NCBI RefSeq assembly: GCF_900102375.1
Contig: NZ_FNBO01000005.1
Coordinates: 148,409 to 212,408, forward strand
Reading direction: 5' to 3'
Source: Halorubrum xinjiangense
GTDB taxonomy: Archaea > Halobacteriota > Halobacteria > Halobacteriales > Haloferacaceae
DNA length: 64,000 nt
This document shows, piece after piece, positions 52,134 through 60,629 of this stretch. The position numbers were made by a program, and so were the translations under genes. Position 1 is the stretch's first letter. Each line of letters opens with the position of its first letter. The notes under the pieces were generated by a model that was not told the origin of the DNA, ran no database searches, and was given only the letters and a program-made list of their open reading frames with translations.

Positions 52134-53804
52134 ATGCCAAACGGACTGTTCGCGGGGATTCGAACGAGTTACGGCGCAAAACTCGCGTTGTCGCTTATCG
52201 GTGTTATGGGGGTATCAGTTTCATACGGGGTCATCGTGTACTTGCGTGCCGCCGAACTCGGCACTGCGGGTGCTGATCTTCAGTCTGGGCTCGTCGGAAT
52301 GACGTTACTAGCGGTGATCGGACTCGCACTCATCGGGGTTACCGTGGGGTCGAACACGGTCATATCGCTACGCCAGCTGACAACGAAAGCCGAACGGATG
52401 GCCGAGGGTGACCTCAACGTGTCCCTTGAGACGGGGCGAGCCGACGAGATCGGCCGGCTGTTCGAGGCATTCGACGCTATGCGCGGGTCGCTCCGTGCCG
52501 AGATCGACGATGCAAAGACCGCCCGTCGGGAAGCCGAGACAGCGCGTCGTGAGGCGACTAAGCGTGCTGAGATAGTCGAACGCAAGGCGGGCGAGTACGA
52601 ATCAGCGATGCGGGCGCTCGCAGATGGTGACCTGACACAGCGAGTCGATCCTGACAGCGAGAATCAAGCAATGGCGCGCATCGGGACCGCGTTCAACGAA
52701 ATGGCCAACGAGCTTGAGGGGACCGTCGCTTCTGTCGCAACCGTAGCTGAGGACACCGCAGATGTCGCAGGAACCGTCGACGATCGGACCGAGAGTTTGC
52801 GGGCGACAACCGGGACGGTCTCTGCGGCGGTTGAAGAGATTGCTGAGGGCGCACGCACACAACGAGACGATCTCCAGGCAGCGACTGACGAGGCAGAGAA
52901 CCTCGCGTCGTCGGCTGAGGAGGTCGCTTCGACCGTCGGCGACGTGGCTGAGACGGCCGAACACGCCGCGGCGGTCGGCGATGAGGGACGTGAGGCCGCC
53001 GAAGAGGCGCTCGCCGAAATGGATGCCATCGAAGAAGCGACCGCTGAGACGGCTACAGAGGTTGAGGCGCTCGCAGAAGAGATCAAGGAGATTGGTGAGG
53101 TGGTCGATACCATCTCAGAGATCGCCGAGCAGACAAACCTGCTCGCGCTCAACGCCTCCATCGAGGCGGCTCGTTCGGAGGCAGATGGGGCAGGTTTCGC
53201 GGTAGTCGCCGAGCAGGTGAAAGAGCTTGCTGAGGAGACGAAAGAGTCGGCGAGCGAGATCGAAGAACGGATCCGTTCTGTCCAGGAACGGGCTGAGGTT
53301 GGAGCCGACGCGATGGATCGCACCGAAGCCCGGATCTCTACGGGTGTCGAGACCGTCGAGACATCGATCGACGCGCTAGAGCGACTCGCGGAGGCCTCCG
53401 AACGGACCGACACGAGCATGACCGAGATCACCCGCGCGACGGAAACACAGGCGGATTCGATTGATGCGGTCGTCGGACACGTGGAAGACGTTTCGACAAT
53501 CAGCGCACAGACTGCGAGTACAGTCGGCGATGTTACCGGTGCGGTCGACGAACAGGAGCGCACCCTCGGCGAGGTTGAGGCCGCCGCCGGGTCGCTCTCC
53601 GACCGGGCAAGCCGCCTGCGTAACGCTGTCGGTGGCTTCGAGTTCACGGCCGACGCCACGCTCGCGGGACGCTCAGACGGCTCGGAAGCGACTCACTCGG
53701 TGGTTTCTGACGGGGGGACCGCGAGTGGTCTGGCTGATAACTCCGACTTCTCGTCCAGTGATAGCGCGACCGCTGACGGGGCCGTCGGGGAGGGGGTGAA
53801 CTGA
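52134..53804 (+). CDS. htr: Sensory rhodopsin transducer (Htr)
   Basis: A 556-residue transducer with two N-terminal helices (about 16-36 and 50-75) separated by a short loop of about 18 residues, as in HtrI and Natronomonas HtrII, which sense via the neighbouring rhodopsin rather than by a ligand domain. Then two HAMP segments (MAEGDLNVSLETGRADEIGRL; LADGDLTQRVDPDSENQAM) joined by a helix of about 60 residues, and a signalling rod with tip [18 protein letters not shown] (about 328-345). Methylation sites expected among the Glu/Gln pairs. Its stop is one base before the rhodopsin ATG, so translation is coupled. Confidence 0.9.
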   Translation: MPNGLFAGIRTSYGAKLALSLIGVMGVSVSYGVIVYLRAAELGTAGADLQSGLVGMTLLAVIGLALIGVTVGSNTVISLRQLTTKAERMAEGDLNVSLETGRADEIGRLFEAFDAMRGSLRAEIDDAKTARREAETARREATKRAEIVERKAGEYESAMRALADGDLTQRVDPDSENQAMARIGTAFNEMANELEGTVASVATVAEDTADVAGTVDDRTESLRATTGTVSAAVEEIAEGARTQRDDLQAATDEAENLASSAEEVASTVGDVAETAEHAAAVGDEGREAAEEALAEMDAIEEATAETATEVEALAEEIKEIGEVVDTISEIAEQTNLLALNASIEAARSEADGAGFAVVAEQVKELAEETKESASEIEERIRSVQERAEVGADAMDRTEARISTGVETVETSIDALERLAEASERTDTSMTEITRATETQADSIDAVVGHVEDVSTISAQTASTVGDVTGAVDEQERTLGEVEAAAGSLSDRASRLRNAVGGFEFTADATLAGRSDGSEATHSVVSDGGTASGLADNSDFSSSDSATADGAVGEGVN

Positions 53805-53805
53805 G

Positions 53806-54546
53806 ATGTTGGCAGACATGACGGTTTGGGCGTGGCTTGGCGTCCTCGCAATGAGCATTGGGACAATCCCACCACTATGGAACTGGACCACCCAGCCGTC
53901 AGCAACCGATGAGTCTTACGCACGGTACTACGCTACACTCTCCAGCGTCACTGGGGTCGCCGCGCTCGCGTATCTTGTGATGGCGCTCGGGTTCGGCACC
54001 GTTGTCACACCCGGCGGCGACCTTCCGGTCGCCCGCTATCTCGACTGGTTGATAACGACGCCGCTGTTATTGTTGTATCTTGGCCTGCTCGCACGCCCAC
54101 CGCGCCGTCTGCTGGCCGGGTTAATCGCGGTCGATGTGGTGATCATCGCCGGTGGCGTTGCCGCCGTTGCCACGATGGGCCTCGTCTCGTGGGTCTTTTT
54201 TGGTATTGCCGCCGCCGCATATGTGGTGCTAGTCTACGGGTTGCTTGTCATGCTTCCGCGGTCAGTGTCAGAGAGGGCTGACCGTGTGCGTGCCGTCTTT
54301 GGAACGCTCCGGAACATCACGGTCGTCCTTTGGACGCTATACCCAGTCGTTTGGGTGCTTGCGCCGACTGGACTCGGGTTGGTGACGCCATCTACAGAGA
54401 TGCTCGTTTTCGTCTATCTTGATATCGTCTCGAAGGTTGGTTTTGTGATCGTTGCAACCGCGGGCTCAGACGTACTTAAACAACTCAACACATCGAACAC
54501 CTCCCGCCAAAAAGACGAGAGTACACCCGACGAAGTCGGCATATGA
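53806..54546 (+). CDS. sop: Sensory rhodopsin (SRII-like microbial rhodopsin)
   Basis: A 246-residue seven-helix retinal protein. Helix C is RYLDWLITTPLLLLYLGLLA: Arg 77 and counter-ion Asp 80 (D85 of bacteriorhodopsin) are kept, while the proton-donor Asp (D96) is Tyr 91, as expected for a sensor and not a pump. Helix G has YLDIVSKVGF with Schiff-base Lys 210. Helix F LWTLYPVVWVLAPTG is close to Natronomonas SRII (the W-x-x-Y-P pattern), but Asp replaces the SRII Asn in helix D (IAVDVVII) and Ser precedes the Lys where SRII has Thr. Pairs with the transducer upstream. SRI and SRII are hard to separate by eye. Confidence 0.88.
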   Translation: MLADMTVWAWLGVLAMSIGTIPPLWNWTTQPSATDESYARYYATLSSVTGVAALAYLVMALGFGTVVTPGGDLPVARYLDWLITTPLLLLYLGLLARPPRRLLAGLIAVDVVIIAGGVAAVATMGLVSWVFFGIAAAAYVVLVYGLLVMLPRSVSERADRVRAVFGTLRNITVVLWTLYPVVWVLAPTGLGLVTPSTEMLVFVYLDIVSKVGFVIVATAGSDVLKQLNTSNTSRQKDESTPDEVGI

Positions 54547-54616
54547 ATGGGTGATGACTGACTCCCAGCGTGATGTCTCGCCTGATACCGTGTGCCGTCC
54601 TGTGAACTACCCTACC

Positions 54617-55861
54617 CTACTCGCTCACGGCTGACGCCGTTCGCTCCTTGAGGGTAGGGCTTCCTGTTTCCACGACGCGCTTTACAGACACCGAATCGGT
54701 GTCCGTAGGGAGCGCAGTCTCCACAGGCGTTGATTCGGAGTATCCCACTCCTACGTCTTCGAGGCCGCGAGAAAGAATGTTCCACGCCGCGTTCGCGTCC
54801 CTGTCCGCCTCAAACCCGCAGGCGGGACAGGAGTGTTCACGGACCCACAACGGCTTCTCCGTCGAGACGCCGCAGGACGCACACTCTTTGGTCGTCCCTC
54901 TCGGGTTGACTGCCACGAAGTGCGTCCCCTCGCGCTCACACTTGTATTCGAGCAACGAAAAGAACGTCCGCCATGCTGCCGACGCGGTGTTGCGGCTGTT
55001 CGACGGCGACTCCATCATCCTCTTCACGTTCAGGTCTTCGACCGCCACGAGGTCGTACTCCCGAGCGTAGTAGTTCGAGAGTTTATGGAGAAAATCACGG
55101 CGCTTCCGTCGGAGATCGGCGTGACACTCCGCGACGCGACGCCGTTGCTTCTCGTAGTTGTTCGACCCGTGTTGCTTCCGCGAGAGTTTCCGTTGCTCAC
55201 GCTCCAAGCGTTCACGCTCGTCGGAGAGATCGAGCGACTCGATCGCCGTGCCGTCGGTGTCGTGGGCGTACTTGAGAATCCCCACGTCAATTCCGACGCA
55301 CTTCTCGGAATTTTCGGTGGGTTCGGGCGATTCACGGTCGATTTGGACGCCGAACGTGGCGAACCACTCGCCCGTCGGTTCCTTCTTGACCGTGACCTGC
55401 TTGAGGTTGGCGTCGTCGGGGATGTTGCGGTGGAGTCGTATCGGAATGTCCGCGAGTTTCGAGAGTGACAGCACAGTCTGACCGCCCTTCTTGTCGAGCT
55501 TGAAGCCAGACTGACTGTACGTGAAACTGCGGAACTCTCGTGGTGGTTTCCAGTTGAGTTTCCCGACGCCGTAGCCGTTCTCCTTGAGTTTGGAGAGGCT
55601 GTTGAGGTTATCGAACAGCCGTTCTACGACGGTTTGGAGAACCTTTGAGTATACGTCTGAGAGACCGTCCCACCATTTCTTAAGATCGGGGAGTTCCGAC
55701 CGTAGCGTGGTCATGGACGGTAGTTCGCCGTGTTCATCTTGGTACTCGTTAAGCCGATAGAGCGTGTGATTGTACAGTTGCCGACAAATATCGCGGTGGC
55801 GGTCCAACTCCTCTCGGTGGGCGCCGGACCACTAAAAAAAAAACTTGTAGGCGTAGTACAT
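54617..55861 (-). pseudogene. tnpB: TnpB (RNA-guided nuclease of IS605), amber codon near start
   Basis: Apart from its start this is a full TnpB: N-terminal LDRHRDICRQLYNHTLYRL, RuvC-like residues in GIDVGILKYA (Asp), LVAVEDLNVKRM (Glu) and DRDANAAWNIL (Asp), and a zinc ribbon with CASCG and CPACG. The natural start ATG 55861 (overlapping tnpA stop) is followed by YYAYKFFF and then TAG in frame within a 10-base A/T tract (55,834-55,843), where homologues have R-L-Y-P. Downstream of the TAG the frame continues HREELDRHRD. A TTG at 55807 could restart translation, so activity cannot be excluded. Confidence 0.82.
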
Positions 55862-56277
55862 CAGTTCTCCCGCTGGTCTTCGACATACTGTTTCAGCACA
55901 TCCAGCGACACCTGCCCCGTCGAGATAAGACAGTACGAGTCGTTCCAGAACGAGTCGCCCCACAGTTCGGTCTTCAGCTCATCCTCGTACTCGTTTCGGA
56001 TACGGCGAGCAGTCGCGCCCTTGACTGTATTAATGAACTTCACGAGGTTTGTGGTGGGTTTCGCTCGGAACAGGATGTGAACGTGGTCGTCCTCTCCGTC
56101 GAGGTTCGTCAGTTCGACGCCGTAGTTGTCCGTGAACCCGCTGATGACCTCGCGAATGAATTGGGTTCGCTCCTCGGTTAGCACTCCGCGCCGATACTTC
56201 GTGGTGAGTATCAGGTGGTAGTGTAGGGAATACGTCGAGTGCGCTCCCGAATCGAGGTCGTACTCCATTGGGTTCAT
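55861..56277 (-). CDS. tnpA: IS200-type Y1 transposase TnpA
   Basis: A 138-residue HUH single-strand transposase. HVHILFRA gives the His-U-His metal site, and the catalytic Tyr is in LKQYVEDQ near the C-terminus. The N-terminal YSLHYHLILTTKYRRGVL is the family-typical first strand and helix. Length is normal. The stop overlaps the tnpB ATG by one base (TGATG), as in many IS605 elements. ATG 56277 is preferred to a TTG at 56289. Sequence looks intact, so the element could move. Confidence 0.9.
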   Translation of the reverse strand: MNPMEYDLDSGAHSTYSLHYHLILTTKYRRGVLTEERTQFIREVISGFTDNYGVELTNLDGEDDHVHILFRAKPTTNLVKFINTVKGATARRIRNEYEDELKTELWGDSFWNDSYCLISTGQVSLDVLKQYVEDQREN

Positions 56278-56429
56278 ACTGTAATACAATACCCAAATGT
56301 AAAATCATTACGACAGCGTTGGCCTGTGGGCCTGTAACCGTATCTTCAGATGAACAGGTGATGACGGCGCTGTATCCCCACCCTACTCCGCTCCCTTCGG
56401 TCGCTCCGTTGAGGGTGGGGGCTTAGCGC

Positions 56430-56576
56430 CTATATCAAGCTAAACAGCGTCTCGCCGGTTACGTCTCTGTCTTCGTACTCCGGTCGAAAATTCTGATCGC
56501 TGCCTGTCTGTTCAACGGTAAATTGGCTCCCGGAGAGGTCAATTCCAGTGAGACCTGAGTCCTGTGTTGTGTCCAT
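56430..56576 (-). CDS. 48-residue ORF cut by the IS boundary, unknown
   Basis: A short frame MDTTQDSGLTGIDLSGSQF ... YEDRDVTGETLFSLI. Its stop codon lies at the presumed IS left boundary, so the original reading frame may have been longer and cut by the insertion. The residues look like haloarchaeal coding sequence. A TATTTATC stretch about 30 bases upstream could be a promoter. The same frame is open up to the stop of the DUF7521-like gene at 56,682. No family recognised. Confidence 0.35.
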   Translation of the reverse strand: MDTTQDSGLTGIDLSGSQFTVEQTGSDQNFRPEYEDRDVTGETLFSLI

Positions 56577-56681
56577 TGATTTATCGACAGCACTCTTGTT
56601 GGATAAATACCTGATCGCAACTTCTGGATCTGAAACAGGCCGGCCTTCCTTCCAAAAATCGGACTCTTGACAGTCTGACTG

Positions 56682-56978
56682 CTACGCAATGAGGATCGCG
56701 TAGAGTACAGTACACAACCCAATGACGGTCACGAGGCCTCGGACAAGCAGGACAACGCCGTTTCCTGCTCCAATCACAGCGGTGGTGACGGCAGCGAGGA
56801 AGACACCAGTCGTTAACAACCCGATGCCGATAGCCAGCGCACGCATCTTCGTGGACCCGTTCCGTCGATAGCCACGATAGGCCAGGGCGGCGACAAACAG
56901 TCCACCGATGGCGGTCACGCCGCCGGCGATGACGCCGACACTGAATGGGTCTGTGAGTTGTAGCACTCCGAGTAGCAT
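56682..56978 (-). CDS. DUF7521-like small membrane protein B (second module)
   Basis: A 98-residue protein with three helices (about 12-32, 44-66, 72-95) and the loop AYRGYRRNGSTKM after the first. Counterpart of 46,910-47,182. Its start codon shares its first base with the stop of gene A (56,978). Last gene of the second three-gene module. The IS element lies 250 bases downstream. Function unknown. Confidence 0.72.
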   Translation of the reverse strand: MLLGVLQLTDPFSVGVIAGGVTAIGGLFVAALAYRGYRRNGSTKMRALAIGIGLLTTGVFLAAVTTAVIGAGNGVVLLVRGLVTVIGLCTVLYAILIA

Positions 56979-57298
56979 TATACTTCACCCCTGTACACTG
57001 TCCAAACGATTGTTCCAAGTCCGAGCAGTTCACAGCCGGTAACAACTGCTGACTGACCGATAGTCTCGACACCAGTTGCCGTTGGTAATCCGACTCGGAG
57101 CACTTCTGGAACCGTTATTAAGAGGATAAGCCCGATGGCAAGTAGCAGCATTCCACGGTGACTCGGTCCCTGCCGGTAGCCGTGAATCAACACAGCCGCA
57201 ATAATCAACGATAACACCACTGAGACGACAGACAGAGCGAGGACAGCGAGTGCTACCCACGGGTCTGTCCCGGTCGCCTCGAATTGTGATAAGGTCAT
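56978..57298 (-). CDS. DUF7521-like small membrane protein A (second module)
   Basis: A 106-residue three-helix protein with HGYRQGPSHRGMLLLAIGLI after the first helix, counterpart of 47,179-47,538. The start is one base from the regulator stop and its end overlaps the next gene, so the unit is translationally coupled. No enzymatic motif. Likely a membrane partner of the winged-helix regulator. Confidence 0.72.
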   Translation of the reverse strand: MTLSQFEATGTDPWVALAVLALSVVSVVLSLIIAAVLIHGYRQGPSHRGMLLLAIGLILLITVPEVLRVGLPTATGVETIGQSAVVTGCELLGLGTIVWTVYRGEV

Positions 57299-57299
57299 T

Positions 57300-57641
57300 T
57301 TATGATAACCCCTCGAATAGTTCTGTGAAGCGGTCTGCGGGGTCGTTAGCCGACCGCGTGACCGTCACTTCGTATGTCCCGTCAGCAAACATGATGGAAA
57401 CGCGCTCGACAGTGGCCACGTACCGTTTGAAGTGGTGGCCATCAGGATCCAGTTCCTGTCGTTCGGTCACGAGGTCGACCTCCTGTAATCGGTTGAGACG
57501 ACGGTACACCGTCGAGTCTGATATCTCACACGCTGTACAGAGTTCATCGGCTGACATCGGTTCGGCCGTGAGGTGAGCGAGGATCGCACGAGCGTACTCG
57601 TCGTCGAGTAACGCCATGACCGCATCCTCGTCCTCGTCCAT
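57300..57641 (-). CDS. Winged-helix regulator of the second DUF7521 module
   Basis: A 113-residue regulator: VMALLDDEYARAILAHLTAEP, MSADELCTACEISDSTVYRRLNRLQEVDLV (helix-turn-helix) and hairpin LDPDGHHFKRYVATV. Shares the DDEYAR-I-L and STVYRRL-RLQ stretches with the 47,535 regulator. Directly followed by the two membrane genes. The ABC transporter genes at 57.8-59.6 kb lie just upstream on the same strand, so one promoter might be shared, but a gap of about 125 bases separates them. Confidence 0.82.
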   Translation of the reverse strand: MDEDEDAVMALLDDEYARAILAHLTAEPMSADELCTACEISDSTVYRRLNRLQEVDLVTERQELDPDGHHFKRYVATVERVSIMFADGTYEVTVTRSANDPADRFTELFEGLS

Positions 57642-57767
57642 GCGTGTCCCAAACCCGGGCAGTCAATAAAAGGGTAAACACAGTTTCACGATCGGAAGCC
57701 GTGTACGAACCTCTATTTCTGCCCCCTCGGGTTTTCGGCGGATCCCAAGATGAGAAACCGACGGCCT

Positions 57768-58652
57768 TCAGATGTCAGATTGGCTGAATCGGACGTATCC
57801 GAAGACAGCGGGGACGACCCCCCACGCGACCAGTGTCAGTCCGGCGAACCAGTTCGTCAAATAAAACGGCAGCGCGCCGGGTACCCGGTTCGCCAGCCGC
57901 CGTTGCTCTGGGGTCGTCCCCTGCGGGATCTGTTCGAGCCCAACCTGGAACAATGACCCGAGTCGCCCGCTCACGAACCCGTCAGCGATCGCTCGGAACG
58001 CGCCGACGGGGCTGAGCCGCTTCAGCAGGAAGTACCACGCCTCGACTTCGAGGCCGGGAAGCGACCCGGTCACGGCAGCGTAGACGCCGGCGGCGGCGGC
58101 GTCCCACACGAGGAGGAAGACGAGTAGCGACCCGATTGCGAGCGCCATCGCTCGCCCTCGCGTCCCGACGCTGGCAGAGATTCCGACCGCGACGCCGGTG
58201 AACGCGACGCCGAACAGGACGATCGAACCGATAAGACCAGTAGTATTTCCGATGTCCGGTGCCGCAACAAGCATCGTCGCAACCAGCAAACTCAGTGTTG
58301 ACCCAACACCGAGCGCAATTGCGATCACCGCACTACGACCGAAGAGCTTGCCGAACACGATATCACGCCGTGAATGGGGATACGTCAATAGCACTCGCAG
58401 GCTCCCCGAACGACGCTCTCCCACGACCGCCATGTATCCAACGACGAGCGCCACGAGTGGCACGAACAATTGGCTCAACTGCGCGGTCAGACCGAGAGCG
58501 GCATCCCCTAGGGCGTCCGCCCCGTCCGTGGCGCTCAACGCCACCAGCATGACGAATCCCATGAAGCCAACAAACACCCCGATAATTCCCCAGACCATCC
58601 TCGAACGAACCGCGTCCTCGAAGTCCTTCTGGGCGACCTGGCTCAGCGTCAT
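57768..58652 (-). CDS. ABC-2 family transporter permease
   Basis: A 294-residue permease with six helices and the ABC-2 (NosY/YhaP-like) pattern: QKDFEDAVRSRMVWGIIG at the N-terminus, YMAVVGERRSGSLRVLLTYPHSRRDIVFGKLFGR (the E-R-x-S-G-x-L motif that couples to the ATPase), and a large loop before the last helix. Overlaps the ATPase gene upstream by four bases (ATGA). Substrate unknown; relatives export ions, drugs or copper-site proteins. Preceded by the ATPase and followed by the regulator module. Confidence 0.87.
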   Translation of the reverse strand: MTLSQVAQKDFEDAVRSRMVWGIIGVFVGFMGFVMLVALSATDGADALGDAALGLTAQLSQLFVPLVALVVGYMAVVGERRSGSLRVLLTYPHSRRDIVFGKLFGRSAVIAIALGVGSTLSLLVATMLVAAPDIGNTTGLIGSIVLFGVAFTGVAVGISASVGTRGRAMALAIGSLLVFLLVWDAAAAGVYAAVTGSLPGLEVEAWYFLLKRLSPVGAFRAIADGFVSGRLGSLFQVGLEQIPQGTTPEQRRLANRVPGALPFYLTNWFAGLTLVAWGVVPAVFGYVRFSQSDI

Positions 58653-59632
58653 GTGGCCACCTCCTGCTGCGGTGTATTTCGTTCGGTAGCCGTTTCTCCA
58701 TCGTCATGAGCGGAACCGCCGCGGACGTAATCTCCGAAAATCTCACTGAGGGATGCCTCTTCAGATCCGACGTCGATCGGATTGTGTCCGCGCTCGACGA
58801 GACGGGCGATAATTTCTGCTTTGGCACGTGCGTCAGCACACGTAACGCGCAGTTGTTTCCCTCGTACGTCGACAGCGGATACTCCGTCGCTTCTCACAAC
58901 GTCGGGCGACGGGGGATTCTCCATTGTCAGTGTGAGCGTTGAACTGGCGCCTGCCGTCTCACGCAGCCCGGCGACGGTGTCGACGGCGACGAGTTCGCCG
59001 TCGTCGAGGATACCGACGCGGTCGCAGACTGCCTCGACTTGGCTCAGCACGTGACTCGAAAAGAACACCGTAGTCCCGTCGCTCGCCTCCTCTCGGATGA
59101 TGTCTCTGAGACGCCGTATCCCGTTCGGGTCCAGCCCCGAGGAGGGCTCGTCGAGCACGAGGAGGTCCGGATCGTCGACGAGCGCCATCGCAAGTGCTAA
59201 CCGCTGTGTCATTCCTTTTGAGTAATCACCAACGGGGCGATCAGCGTCATCGGCATCGAGCCCAACCCGCGCAAGTAGGTGCGCGGGATCGTCACTTGCG
59301 TTCTGCCACTCGATCGCGAACTCTAGGTTACGACGTCCCGAAAGCCGATCGTAGAGCCCGTACCCTTCGGGGACGACACCGACCCGTCGGTCGATAACTT
59401 CTGGATTTTCCTGAATATTTTCACCGAAAATTTCTACGGTGCCTTCGGTGGGATAGCTGTAGTTGAGCAGCATGTCGATGGTCGTCGACTTCCCAGCGCC
59501 GTTTGGGCCAAGAAAGCCGTACACTTCTCCGCGTTCGACGGTCAGATCGAGATCGCTGACCGCAGTCACATCGCTGCCAAACAATCCGCCGCTGTATCGC
59601 TTCGATAGACCGCGCGTTCGAATCGCTACCAT
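58649..59632 (-). CDS. ABC transporter ATP-binding protein
   Basis: A 327-residue ABC ATPase: Walker A GPNGAGKST (about residue 43), signature DYSKGMTQRLALAMAL, Walker B LLVLDEPSSGLDP and the H-loop FSSHVLSQ. The C-terminal extension after residue 230 is typical of the NosF/CcmA-like branch. The signature here is YSKGM instead of LSGGQ, common in these exporters. First gene of the pair with the permease. ATG 59632; a promoter is likely in the 310-base gap upstream, although nothing clear was seen there. Confidence 0.9.
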   Translation of the reverse strand: MVAIRTRGLSKRYSGGLFGSDVTAVSDLDLTVERGEVYGFLGPNGAGKSTTIDMLLNYSYPTEGTVEIFGENIQENPEVIDRRVGVVPEGYGLYDRLSGRRNLEFAIEWQNASDDPAHLLARVGLDADDADRPVGDYSKGMTQRLALAMALVDDPDLLVLDEPSSGLDPNGIRRLRDIIREEASDGTTVFFSSHVLSQVEAVCDRVGILDDGELVAVDTVAGLRETAGASSTLTLTMENPPSPDVVRSDGVSAVDVRGKQLRVTCADARAKAEIIARLVERGHNPIDVGSEEASLSEIFGDYVRGGSAHDDGETATERNTPQQEVAT

Positions 59633-59943
59633 CGTACTACTCCGTTGTCACTACTCGCCGGTATAACCGGATCCACAGCTTCCGAGTCAGAAGCTCTCAA
59701 CCAGTCTCTACGACGTACGCCGTCGAAACGCGTACGGATTCGGGCGGAAGAAGGCTCAGATTCCGATTGAACTATCACTCTATTTTTGTTTTGCTTTCAT
59801 TTACGAATGAGTTATTCACCCGTCATCGTTCGGCAGCGACTGTGAGGAGACCATTCGCTACCCGTGACATCTCTCCCACCGAAACGCGATGGCCTGCCGG
59901 TCTTGGGAAGCGCTCTCTCGTTTCGCCGCGACCCGTACGCGTT

Positions 59944-60471
59944 TTATTCTATCGGTGGTCCCAGCTCGGCGGCCGCATCGCCGCCGAGGCGCTGCTCCGC
60001 GGGGAGCACGGCGTACTCGATATCGGCCCCCTCGAACAGCGACCGCGTCCGTTCGACGCCTCCCTGCGCGTCGACGTCGGTCGCGCGGTAGTGTCGGATC
60101 GGGTGGCGGATCCACGACGGCTCCCAGTGCGCGTACACGTCGGTCGTCGCGCAGTTCGGACCGACGTACAGCGCGAGGTGGAGCTGGTGGTCGCTCGCGA
60201 GCGCGCCCTCGGGATACCGCACCCAGCTCGCGACGGTCGTCTCTGGGGGCGTCGCGTACGCTCGGTACTTGAGCGAGGATATCAGGTTACGGACGAACCC
60301 CAGCCGGTGAAGCCGCGCCTCGACGATCGGGTACGGCTCGCGGAGCGTGAACGCGTACTGCTCGCGGGGCGTCTGCCGCTCGGCGTAGAGGCCGACGAGC
60401 GACAGCGGCGCGTGAAGGAGGCTCGCGACGCCTCGGCGGAGGCGTTCGAGGAAGCGGAGTTCGTGGGTCAC
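59944..60471 (-). CDS. Conserved haloarchaeal protein, unknown function
   Basis: A 175-residue soluble protein (MTHELRFLERLRRGVASLL ... YIVEARLHRLGF-like segment, then PEGALASDHQLHLALYVGPNCATTDVYAHWEPSW and a C-terminal IRHYRATDVDAQGG). The central stretch is beta-rich with several His and Trp residues. I do not recognise the family. Its high G+C and start at the promoter-like region before tRNA-Val suggest a core gene. No partner genes. Confidence 0.65.
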   Translation of the reverse strand: MTHELRFLERLRRGVASLLHAPLSLVGLYAERQTPREQYAFTLREPYPIVEARLHRLGFVRNLISSLKYRAYATPPETTVASWVRYPEGALASDHQLHLALYVGPNCATTDVYAHWEPSWIRHPIRHYRATDVDAQGGVERTRSLFEGADIEYAVLPAEQRLGGDAAAELGPPIE

Positions 60472-60554
60472 GGGGGGGATCCGGGCGGGTGCGGGATGAA
60501 CCGTTCGGCGGAAGGTAACTCTTAAGTCCGGACGTCGGATACCTCGACACGAGC

Positions 60555-60629
60555 GGGTTGGTGGTCTAGCCAGGTTATGACGGCTCCTTCACACGGAGCA
60601 GGCCGGCGGTTCGAATCCGCCCCAACCCA
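60555..60629 (+). tRNA. tRNA-Val (anticodon CAC)
   Basis: Hand-folded cloverleaf: acceptor GGGTTGG with CCAACCC, discriminator A; D arm with AGCCAGGTTATGA; anticodon stem GCTCC/GGAGC around TTCACAC, anticodon CAC; T arm GGCGG-TTCGAAT-CCGCC. CCA is not encoded. A hairpin GCACGGACCGTAACCGTGC follows at 60,642-60,660 and may be a terminator. Length 75 bases. tRNA genes at such borders often attract integrative elements. Confidence 0.93.

Larger units (their letters stand above)
54600..56430 (-). mobile_element. IS200/IS605-family element with tnpA and tnpB
   Basis: A complete-looking IS: tnpA and tnpB on the minus strand overlapping by TGATG, with imperfect palindromes at both ends. Left-end palindrome (upstream of tnpA): CCCCACCCTACTCC ... 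TTGAGGGTGGGG at 56,378-56,420. Right-end palindrome (after tnpB): CTACCCTACTCGC ... CTTGAGGGTAGG at about 54,610-54,653. Such subterminal hairpins replace inverted repeats in this family, which transposes as single-stranded DNA. Exact cut points not determined. Inserted between the rhodopsin gene and the second DUF7521 module. Confidence 0.8.

Noticed and set aside
54600..56430. Functional TnpB from the natural ATG
   Set aside because: Codon 10 is TAG in frame, so the full-length protein cannot be made without suppression; listed as a pseudogene with possible restart.
56581..57072. 163-codon minus frame rich in Arg, Cys and His
   Set aside because: Out-of-frame shadow of the two DUF7521-like genes; basic and Cys-rich composition is typical of shadows in this genome.
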